NCBI GenBank assembly: GCA_949987565.1
Contig: OX465109.1
Coordinates: 19,383,821 to 19,447,820, forward strand
Reading direction: 5' to 3'
From: Luidia sarsii
Taxonomy: Eukaryota; Echinodermata; Asteroidea; Paxillosida; Luidiidae
Length of the DNA: 64,000 bases
Part shown: positions 12,101 to 24,100 of the stretch, piece by piece
How the letters are laid out: each line of letters begins with the position of its first letter
How positions within the stretch are numbered: position 1 is the stretch's first letter
Notes under the pieces: model-generated
The model's database searches: none
What the model saw: the letters and a program-made list of their open reading frames with translations, nothing else
What the model was told of the DNA's origin: nothing
Made by a program: the position numbers and the translations under genes

Positions 12101-15100
12101 CGAGGGTGAAAGACAAAGTTGTTTCTGGCATTGTGGTGGGGGCTGCTGTGGATACCGGACTTGTAACTTCTGTTGTAGGGAAAGGTGGGGGAATGCTTGG
12201 TGGTGGTGGAGGTACTGTTGTATTCACCATTGGTGTAGGTTCTGGGGTAGATGTCGGGAAGGGCGGAGGGATGCTGGGTGGTGGTGGGGGTAAGGTCACA
12301 TTCTTAGATGGTTCTGGGGTAGATGTCGGGAAGGGTGGAGGGATGCTGGGTGGTGGTGGGGGTAAGGTCACATTCACGGATGGTTCTGGGGTAGATGTCG
12401 GGAAGGGTGGAGGGATGCTGGGTGGAGGTGGGGGTAAGGTCACATTCAGGGATGGTTCTGGGGTAGATGTCGGGAAGGGTGGAGGGATGCTGGGTGGTGG
12501 TGGGGGTAAGGTCACATTCACGGATGATCCTGGGGTAGATGTCGGAAACGGTGGAGGGATGCTGGGTGGTGGTGGGGGTAAGGTCACATTCACTGATGGT
12601 ACCGGGGTAGATGTCGGGAAGGGTGGAGGGATGCTGGGTGGTGGTGGGGGTAAGGTCACATTCACTGATGGTACCGGGGTAGATGTCGGGAAGGGTGGAG
12701 GGATGCTGGGTGGTGGTGGGGGTAAGGTCACATTCACGGATGGTCCTGGGGTAGATGTTGGGAACGGTGGAGGGATACTGGGTGGTGGTGGGGGTAAGGT
12801 CACATTCAGGGATGGTTCTGGGGTAGATGTTGGGAACGGTGGAGGGATGCTGGGTGGTGGTGGGGGTAAGGTCACATTCACGGATGATCCTGGGGTAGAT
12901 GTCGGGAATGGTGGAGGGATGCTGGGTGGTGGTGGGGGTAAGGTCACATTCACTGATGGTACCGGGGTAGATGTCGGGAAGGGTGGAGGGATGCTGGGTG
13001 GTGGTGGGGGTAAGGTCACATTCACTGATGGTACCGGGGTAGATGTCGGGAAAGGTGGAGGGATGCTGGGTGGTGGTGGGGGTAAGGTCACATTCACTGA
13101 TGGTACCGGGGTAGATGTCGGGAAAGGTGGAGGGATGCTGGGTGGTGGTGGGGGTAAGGTCACATTCTTAGATGGTTCTGGGGTAGATGTTGGGAACGGT
13201 GGAGGGATGCTGGGTGGTGGTGGGGGTAAGGTCACATTCACGGATGATCCTGGGGTAGATGTCGGGAATGGTGGAGGGATGCTGGGTGGTGGTGGGGGTA
13301 AGGTCACATTCACTGATGGTACCGGGGTAGATGTTGGGAAGGGTGGAGGGATGCTGGGTGGTGGTGGGGGTAAGGTCACATTCACTGATGGTTCTGGGGT
13401 AGATGTCGGGAAAGGTGGAGGGATGCTGGGTGGTGGTGGGGGTAAGGTCACATTCACGGATGGTTCTGGGGTAGATGTCGGGAAAGGTGGAGGGATGCTG
13501 GGTGGTGGTGGGGGTAAGGTCACATTCACGGATGGTTCTGGGGTAGATGTCGGGAAAGGTGGAGGGATGCTGGGTGGTGGTGGGGGTAAGGTCACATTCA
13601 CGGATGGTTCTGGGGTAGATGTTGGGAAGGGTGGAGGGATGCTGGGTGGTGGTGGGGGTAAGGTCACATTCACGGATGGTTCTGGGGTAGATGTCGGGAA
13701 GGGTGGAGGGATGCTGGGTGGTGGGGTTATGAAAATCGTTGTCTCATTGCAGGCTTCGCCTTCCCAGTCTTGATGACATAGGCACCTATCTTCACTTGTG
13801 CACACCTAATGTTTGTCAGAACAAGAAATTGAAACAAAATCTGGTGAAAACCTCCATGATTTCTCTTTCTACAGCATTCTTTAAGTCTTTAAGAAAATCC
13901 AAGTGGCAACGTGTTGCTTATTGTAAATGATTACACGTTGATCATTCAGTCAGAAAAGTAAATATTGAGTCGGGCAGCTATTCAATTTGTTTCAGAACTA
14001 GCACTTGGTGGTTCACAATCAACATACATTACTACCAATGCAATGTACAACAAGTTTCAATATGAATATTCTGATGAAACCCTTACAATTGAAGACTTGG
14101 CAGTGTGACTCAGTTAACTTTGTACACTAGTTATGCTTTTGAAAAATTGGCAAAGAAAACTGAATCAGGAATTGAACCTGAGACATCTGGACTAACGTAC
14201 TAGTGCTCTTCCATCTGAGCTATCTAGCCCTTAGATGGTGGCCTTCCCAAATAGTCAACTAGTCTTTGGCACATCAGCGCTCTAATTACCATCTGAGCTA
14301 TCCAGCCCTTAGATGGTGGCCTTCCCAAATAGTCAACTAGTCTTTGGTACACCAGTGCTCTTACCATCTGAGCTATCCAGCCCTTAGATGGTGGCCTTCC
14401 CAAATAGAAAACTAGTCTTTGGCACACCAGTGCTCTTCCATCTGACCTACAGCCCTTAGATGCTGGCCTTCCCTAATAGTAAATTAGTCTTTGCCAGGGT
14501 GGGTGCGCCAGTCAAGAGCAATTCAACCATTAACTACCGTATATCTCCAGGGATCATCACACCCCCATTTTCATTCAGATGCCAACAACCATTTGTTGTA
14601 AACCTGGCTATGGAAGCTCGGGGATGACACAAAGTGGATGCAGCTTTTTCAATTCAAGTCAAACAAACTTCCCAGTCAGTTTTTCCTTGGTTTGTTTTTT
14701 GCAGGCTCCTTATATTGGGGGGATCGAATGCATGCACTCATCCTACCTTAAGGTCAATCGTTACTGACTAGATGTTCCGAAAGAGATCTAATTTCAAGCA
14801 AGCTAGCTCCAAAATCATGACACACAAAGATCAGAAAATATGATATGTTGTCCCTAGGCTGTAAGATGTTGTACCAATGCTATACTTCGCAAACTGAGTG
14901 GCACATTGCCACATTTTCCAACTACTTTGGAATCTTCTCTCTCAGAATGACAAACTCAATAGCGTCATCATTTGTTTTGTCTTACCCCATTGCCAGAACA
15001 GATGGTGCCCTCTTGGTTGGTGGGGCATGGCTGAACGCCGTAGTCCGTCAAAGGAACGCAGTTGAAACCCATGCAGACCTAGATGTGGTCAGATGATCAA

Positions 15101-18100
15101 GATTGTCGTCAATGAATGACAGCTAAGAGCAAGCTACAGGGATTCATTACAGCTGAGAAAGGTAGGTAATAAATGCTATCACAAGGATAAATTTTTGAAG
15201 AAGGGAAGGATAAACCTTTTGTTAGGCCAACAAAGTGAGGTGGTAAAATAAATGCCGATGGGTAGTTTAAAATCTAAGGTACGATGACCACAAAATCTGA
15301 GCTGTGGATATCAGGGGCCCTAGATATTCACTTTTTAGTCTCTTTAGTGACCAGAAGATGTCCTTATCAGGTCAGAGAAGCGATTATTTTCATGGTGAAT
15401 TCACTGTAAGATGCACTGTGAAATCAAAGTGACTTTTTAGTTTCATGGCAAAATGACATTTTCACCCCTTTTTCATGGTTTAGATGTTCATAGTGTCTAG
15501 ATAGAGAGCCCCTACCTGTTGGCACCTGTAACCGAATTACATGGTGTTTTACTTTCTTTAACATGACCTTCACTCGTCTTCATTGGGTCACAGGAAGCAC
15601 CATTAACACATTGAATTCATTTCCAAAGGCTGTAGGAAATTCATCATTTTCTTTTCATCATTTATGATAATTAATTATGATGGTATGATAAGAAAAATTA
15701 TGATGGTATGATATCGTAATTTATAACATGTCCATCACCCAATTTCAATGAAAACCATCAGATCTCAACTTCAATGGACTAAGAAGGAGGAGTAAGCAAG
15801 GTGGCCAAAGTTTGTGGTTTTCAACTCTCTACTTTTGAGATTTTTCTTTTCTTTTCTGGGGGGTGTGGACCTACCCTTCCTTCATCACATTTGGTTCCAT
15901 GCGCCACATCCGTGGGATTCAGAATATCGGTTTCTGTAACATCATCCACCCAAAAAGACCTGGTGTAAGGGGGATGGGGTGGAAAAGAAAACAAAGCAAA
16001 TGTCATAAATTGCAGATTTATTTCCGAAAACTGCTTGGTAGGCCTAAAGATTCCCCATCAGGACTAGTTTAAGTAACTTGGACCCGACAAGTCACCCTTT
16101 TTTTATCGAATTTTGAAATTTTGAGATTCGGGTGACAGGCACCCGAATGTCAAAATTTCAAAATTTGATAAAAAAAAGGGTGACTTGTCGGGTCCAAGTT
16201 ACTTGGACTACATCAGGACAGGATCAAGTTTCACTCATTTTCAATAATGTTTAAACTTCATGTGCCAATATAGGTATAACAATTTGATGGCTTTACTGGT
16301 AAATTTGATTATTACCTTGCAATTTCAGTTTGAAATTGCAGAAAACAAGAGAATGTGACTGATTTGCACATATCTTACATCCATTCCATGGGAGAGATGA
16401 AGCCAAGAAACAGTAGCCCTAATTTCCAATGGTTGTATATGATGCAAGTGTCGGAGGGGGGGGGAGCCCCGGTGCAATTGCATATCTCGTATTCAAAGTC
16501 TAGTGTCTAAATTACAGATTGTGGGTTTGTGTCCAGTCATTTGGATTTGTGGTGTTTGAATCCTTGGCCAAGATTTTTTAATTACCACATCTTTCCTCTC
16601 CATCCAGGAGTGGATGGGTATGTCTGGGAGGGTATACATGTAGATTGGCTTGATGTTGTTGGATTAATACCTCAATGAGGTTTTGCACAACTATCATATA
16701 TGTACATGTACAAACACTTTAAGCTCAATGCCCTACCAGATATGTTGTCTGTTTAACAGAAACAGGTGGCTTGGGTAGGATTGTAACCATGGATGATCAT
16801 GACAATCTGACCCTCTTGACTACCAAGCTTATCAAGGTCGTGCTCTTGATTCAAATTTGAAGAGGCAGGCACGGCTGTGACCTCACAAGGGATTTGAGAT
16901 GGTTTCAGGAGAGTTCATTGACCCAAAGTCCTGTGGGCAATTTCACCAAACTCATCGTAATTACTTACGATCAATAGCAAGACAATGAGCGATGCACAGA
17001 AACCAGACGGTGTATAACATCTTACGATGGGTTATCCGTGGTAAGTTGAGTTATGATGCATTGTAAGGCTTTGTGAAATCTCCCCCATCCAGTTGTAATA
17101 ATGACTTGAATTGTAATCCACAGTGCATGCTACCTGCACAAATCACTATTCTATTACATAACACTCGTATCAGCCTTCGCAGTTTAGCATTTCCCAGGTA
17201 TTAATTAAGGCATTGAAATCACACAATGGAATTCAAAGCAAGTAAGAATTCCAAGCAGGTCCAGATGCTTAAAAAGGTCCGGACCTGAATAGAGACCCCC
17301 TTTTTAAAGTATGACGGCAGTGAGTATACATCCATAGGCCTAATAACACCATGACTAGTGCTCAAGAAAACTACGCTGTTTCTCAGCATGTACATCATTG
17401 TTGCCTAAGCTATACAGTTGCTGTTACTGATGTTCATACTTACAGGCAACGCAAACCAAATTCATTCCCACGCGGGCGCATCCCAAAGGGGAAGAAAGAG
17501 AAATTGGCGTCAGTGCACTGCAGCAGACCGCATGCTGCCTGTGCATCTCTTTCACTCCTGTAGGTTCAAAGATAAAAAAAAACTCTCTTTATTTTAGTAA
17601 AGGCACATACTGGTGCATCACAGGCTCACCTCATTTGATCAAATCTTGAAATGATCAAATCCAGCAAAAAACAGCTGAATGAAAGAATATAGGAAGGTTT
17701 GTGGTGACACCATGTATAAGGTTTCTTAAAGAAGAGGTGTGGTTCTGAAAGAACCTGATGAGTGGTAGCTCGACGTTTCGACCAGTATGCTCCGGCCGTC
17801 ATCTGGACAAAGGGTTCTCCTGATGATGACGGCCAGATCCTGGTCAAAACGTCGAGTTACCACTCAGGTTCTTTTCAGAACCACACCTCTTCTTTAAGAG
17901 ACCTTATACATGGTGTCACCATGGCCACAAACCTTCCTATATTGATTCACCCACCATGCAAAGCCTTAAGTTTTATATGAATGAAAGAGTTCTTTCCAAC
18001 TTGCTTCCTGACCAGAGGGAAATTGCAAAAGTAAATCTCACACAAAATCTCAAAGGTTTTGATCCTAGCAGGACCTTTCCCAAAGGCGGATCCTGTCTCT

Positions 18101-21100
18101 AAGTTACTGTGTTTCGGCACTGATTGCTCACGGGACTGATTGACTCTCAATCACTTCTTGTAAGAGGAAGACTTACCCATCTGCGCCACAATCCATGTAG
18201 GTTATGGTGTTGCCAATGGTGTAGCTGCAGTACCCGACTAATTTCATCGCCAAATTGTTGAGGGGAAGACACTCATCTGACGAGGTGGAACCTGAATATT
18301 GTTTTTTTTAATAGCAGAAGCTTTAAATCTTTAAAACACATCATGCATATTTAGGAGATAGTCTTCTTTATGAGTTAGCACACCAATGCCAGGTAGTGCT
18401 TGACCCAATTATCCTGTTTTATAAATAGCTAATTAAACGCAAGGATATAGAGAGCCCAGAATTTGTATTTTTCAAACCAAATATTGAATTCCATCACTGT
18501 TGTTCGAAACAATTGGCAACCCCTATTATCTAAAATCTTTTTGTGAACTTTTGACACTTGCCTTGTCCCCAGAAATCTTCACACTGTTCATTCCGAGTGG
18601 GACATCTTCCATTGTAGCAATACCCCTGTGAGAAAAGGATGTAGGTGAGGTCTTGCATATTCAATAGCTTATTTGAATATGATGAATTATTCATTTTTTT
18701 ACATCTTAGGAAAACCCTGGTGGGGGTATGATGTACTAAATTCATGCCTGATATCAAGCTGATGTCTATGTCAGTTGCTTTAAAAGAATGATGACAAATG
18801 GAAATAGTAAATCCAGAGGAAAAAGGATGTCATATAAAATTCACTTACTGTGCCGTCTTGGCAGGGCGTTCCGTCTTGCACGTAAATGTTATCAGGACAC
18901 TAAAACAACATGAAGATAAGAGTTATGCAAATGGTAACCTTTTCTCCTCTACCATTGTCTACATTTTTTAGGAATTTTCATCTGGTAATGTTAAAAGCTC
19001 ACAGGTTTCTGCCTGGCATTGTTAGAATGGAACACTTTGTGTGTTGAAATCCAGACACATGGTCCTGTCATCAATGACTGTATTGTAACAGTTCCACTCA
19101 CTGATAATACTAAATCTTGATAATACCTATCTTGCGACTTAACTTGCCAAGTGCCTGTTTGATTACATGTTTTGTGATGTAGTTTATGGAGCAATCCTTT
19201 TTGTGTAGTGCACACAGCTCTGTTCTTTTCTGGGGTTTTAGGCTGTGAAGCCCAAAGGACATCAAGGGGATTTTCTAATCCCATGCACTTTGACTTTGCT
19301 TTGGGTTGGGATTAAGCAACAGGCTTCAATTACAAGCATTTGTCAACTGTGCTGTATATGATGATAGTCCGTCTTGAAAATGCCAATGACAATCTGATTA
19401 AGGAACAACTAAAACCTGAGCCAGTTACAGTCAGAGTAAGAGTCAGTGTCAGAGCCAGAGCCAGAGCCATAGCTAGAGTCCGAGTCACAGTCAGAACCAG
19501 TGTCTGAGTCTGAGACTGATTATGAACAAGGGCAATATCAGTGGTGTTGAAACTTGAAAGACCCTAAACTAATTCTTCAACTAATTTTGCTCAGCCTGGA
19601 TTTGTTCAATACTCACATAGCCAGAGGTTCCTGAGCAACTCTCGGCCAAGTCACAGTCCCCAAAGCTCCTTCGGCAAGTTTGGTCTGCTGGTTGAAACTG
19701 AAACCATGGGAAACAAACAAATAAGCCATCAGTCAAAACAGAGTCATCTCCTTGGGTGTTGCATGCAGGGTCATGCATGTTCCACTCCCAAGGGCCACGT
19801 TCATTCTTAAATGGTTGCAGGTTGAAAAGATGCAGGTTGTTCATTCTCAGATGCAGTGGCACGGTGTTAATAAAGGACAAGTCATTTGTTCGGGTGGGGG
19901 GGGGGAAGTAATTTGTACTAAAGGGCGAGTCATTTGTCCTCTTCAGGGCCAAGTCACTTTAATTGTTGTCAGAGGTCATGAGCGGCTAAATTTCAGGTGT
20001 AATTCAAGTGTGTTCATTAAGGAGGGAGAGGTGGGAGCAAGCTTTTAGGCAGTCAGCCGTGCAGCCGTGATAATTCAGCTCGGCCAAATAAAAACAAACA
20101 CGGCCTAATTTTAGCATCATGCCTTACACTTTTAAGCACAAGCCGTGCAGCTGTATACCTTGAGAAAAATGATTCTGTATCACTGATAAAATACCTTTAC
20201 ACTACTAGTAGCGCGTGTGTAATATGTGACCCGGCACAACGACATGAGGAATATCCCACCAAAACACTTTTTAGTAAACAACGCCTGAAGTTAAAGTATC
20301 TTCACAATTCAATTACAAATCAATTTTCTTTTTTTTGTATTTTCGGAAATTTTAAGTATTAGAGGATATTATATTTTGATATCATTTGAAAGCTAATGGT
20401 ATACTCTTTCACATCATTAGAAAACCTCAAAATCTAAAAAAATGGGGTTATTCCTCATTATGCTGTGCCGGGTCACATATATACAAAGAACCAATGTAGC
20501 ACCAGCACAAGCAGACAGTCGATAAAATAATCTATTACGATCCTCCATCCCATTCCATTCACGATCGAATCACGATTTTCATACACACCCTGTTTCACCA
20601 ATCCTGCCTCAAAGCCTGGGTGGGATCGAGACAGATTGTGAGCTTGGTTACAATAAGTACGTACCTGGCAATCACTAGTACAGCACTGCCCGGTGTAGCA
20701 CACACTGCCATCGGTCAGCTGACATGTTTGTGCATCACAGCATGGATTGTCCCCACACTCCTAAACACACACAAACCAAATGTAAAGCACTAACGATATA
20801 TCTTACTGTGGGCCCGACGTTTCCATCCTAGCAGGACCTTTCTCAAAGGCAGAGAAAGGTCCTGCCTTTGATGAGAAAGGTCATGCTAGGATCGAAACAT
20901 CAGGCCCACTAAATTCTAAGATTTGCATTTTGGTAATTGTAGTCAGTAAGCAGTTTGCAACATTTTTGTATATCACTAACGATATACATTTATTTTATAA
21001 TCAAACCCATTCTCACTGGTACTTAGTTCTGAGACTGAGAACTCATTGCTTCTTCTAAGAACTACACATATTCAAAATAAGAGTATCATGTCTGTCGCAA

Positions 21101-24100
21101 ACCATACTTAATGAGAACTCAGTTTTATCCACCATGCTGAAAATTCAAATCTCATATAAACTGTCTGCAAATACTCCAAATACTGTGTTTTATTAATTGC
21201 AAAGAGTTGCAATTGTGTAATTGGCTTCAGAATCATGACATTTGGAGATGTTCTTCAGAATATTCACCTCTGTCGAGCCACAGTCACAGGTTTCGTCCCC
21301 TTCAACGATGCCATTGCCACATGTTCCAGGAGATCCCACCTAATTTGATTAAAGAGAGAGACACAAAAATATCCATTCATTATTCTTGGGAAATCTTCAT
21401 TTTTAATCAGGACACTGCCTGGAGGTACAGTTGTACTGTCAGGAGACAGGCCTCTGGCTAATTCCATAGAGCTGCTTAAGCCCCAAATTGTCTTAAAGCC
21501 CCTACATAACATTGGTTGAGGTCAAAGAATAGCATCCATACGTTGTCTGATCCAACATATGCATGAAATAGCACACCTGTGAACATTTCAGCTCAATCCG
21601 CCAACCGAATTTCGAGAAAATTGTGAAAACTGCTTCCACTTTCGAATAAATACAGCATTCAACGCCGTACTGTTCAAAAAAATAGTTTAGATCTTGGTGA
21701 GATGTAAACGATTTCTTTTACACTATTCTCCCAAAATACAACATTTTAGGCAGAAATACTTCAGCGCAAGGTTTCTACTACATGAATAACCATCTTCAAA
21801 CTGTATAAGTTTCATGTAAATCTGTGATCATTTCTGTTTTTCTTTCTTACCAATGTTGTGTAGGGGCTTTACAAAAGGGCAGAACACATTCTGCCTGACA
21901 TATTGCTACCAGCATTTTTAGATCGGCACTCCTTGAAAGAGGTGACTTTCCTGACGATACCGAAAACTTTTCACTCTGTGATTCCACCGTGCAAACTTTA
22001 AAATCTGATGCTATTGCCATTCAATAGTCAATACACACCTCCTGTTGGCTAGGCATGTTGAACAGACACGAGAAGAATCCGCCCTGCAAATGATCCTGAA
22101 AGGCGTCAATGCTGCACTGACTGAATTCCACAGGCGGCATGGGTTTCCAGTTGCTGTGACCAAAACAAACACGGTTTAAAATCAATCGCAAGATGAGCAC
22201 TGCACAGAAACCATACAGTGTGTCTGAACCTACGATGGGTTATTCATCGTAGGTTGAGTTACGATGCATTGTAAGGCTTTCGGCAATCGACTCCTGTACT
22301 TGTAGTTGTGAATGTTGCTGCATCCGTACATACATGTACAGTATGCACACTTGAACATTAGTAAAATGCATGTGTCATCTATGAATTTGTATCCACACCT
22401 TTTGTTTTTGGCCATAATGATGAACTTGACAAAGTCCTCCTATAGATTAAAGGCCTTTTACTCAATAATCATACTTGAAAAATTTGAAACATTGGCAAAG
22501 AAAACTTTGACTGGACCGGGACTTGAACCTGAGACCTCTGGAGTAACGTACGAGTGATCTTCCATCTGACCTATCCAGCACCTTAGATGGTGGCCTCCCA
22601 AATAGTCAACTAGTCTTTGCCGGGTTTTTTTGTGGAAAAGTGATTGACTGCAAGGCTGACGTGAATCCTTGAGTAAGTTGGGCCTATGGCTATAGGCCTA
22701 CAATTTTAAGTAAGAGGCTTTTGTAACGTTACTCTTACTTGTGGGACAGGTACCGTAACTTTCGGAATATATACTGAATCTGACTCTGAATTGGGACTTT
22801 AAAAGTTCTGCAAGAATTTCACATAGAGCACTTTTACTCTCAACTGTAAAAGTATCCTACTACAACACTGACCACAACTCTATCTATCCCAAAGTGTAGA
22901 ACAGAACAGCTTCTTCCCTCGTTCTGCCTACAATCTTGGCCTTTTTAAAAGAAATGTTAAATCCTATCTCCAGCCTTGATGAGTGCCTCTCTTTTCTTTC
23001 TTTCTTTAGCCTTTAACTTTGAGTGGCTTTTCAGCCATGTTTTGGGCGATTTTGCACAAAAAACCCTACTGCAAATTAGGAACTACATATGGCTGGCCAG
23101 TTAATCTAAACTATTGTGGAACAGTCAACACTTGACTGCTACTGACATGCCAATAAAGTGGGGGTTGGACATGAAAAATCATGAAAGTTTCACACACAGG
23201 TTGTGGCTGGATTAAGTATGAAATTTGCTGTGCTTGGAATGGTTTCTTCATCAGTTTATGATGGCACCTTCGGGTCCCAATCAATCCGACTACAGAAAGT
23301 AGGTTATTGTGAAAAAGCTTTATGGTCTGTCATACTCACATTGGTTGCTGGTACATGAGGTAACTGCTTTTTGATTCATATAGGCACGCTGGCAAGGGAA
23401 TGACAGTAGGATGGAAAAATTTATTTGGAAACTCATTCCGCGGTGACACAGAAAATGTATTTGAAATGCCGTGATGAGCTCTAAATGACTAATTTGACAC
23501 AAGAAGACAACTTTAAAAGTTTCATATAATGTAGAAATGCTTGGTCAATATTTCAAGCATCACAATCTGGACAGGAAATAAATTATGTAAGTCTCAAGCA
23601 CTGTAAAAATTATGTGCACGAGGAAGCAGGGAAAACCCTTTTTTTGGAACATGTCGTAGTGCCTTGCTTTTTTGTAGATTGTTTTGTTTTAGAGACAAAC
23701 ACCAGAGATGGTGCATCAACTTGAAAGCAGTGAGATGGGCCACTTCGCTGTCTAATATGCACAGGGGAAATCATGGAACAGAAACTTGAAGGTGGCAGTT
23801 CCCACTACGAAAATAATCGCGATTTGAATCGTGATTCAAAAACCTTTCTTTTTTTGTTGTATTCACACAGGCCAAACAATCGCGAGTCGATTGTGGTTAG
23901 CAGTTGTGGTCAAATGGTGGATGTGTCCTTGAGGGTGGCCCATGCAGGGAGACATAATATTAAAACAAGCATGAAGCTTCCTGTCAATCAGAGTGTGAGC
24001 GGTGCATAGTGGGATGTAAACAAACGGTGCGATTCAGTGGAGCATTCTCACGCACACCGCGCCGCAGATAAACGAGATTATTTGAAAAAGTCTCACTCTT

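Noticed and set aside
12070..13773. Plus-strand frame of 567 codons (GGGMLGGGGGKVTF repeats)
   Set aside because: It is the antisense of the 72-bp coding repeat, whose period keeps other frames open. The minus frame has splice sites and domain continuity; this one has none.
17444..18291. Direct splice of exon 20 to exon 22
   Set aside because: Phase would allow it, but the intervening 114-nt exon encodes the family motif CGLLQC with good splice sites; skipping remains possible as an alternative form.
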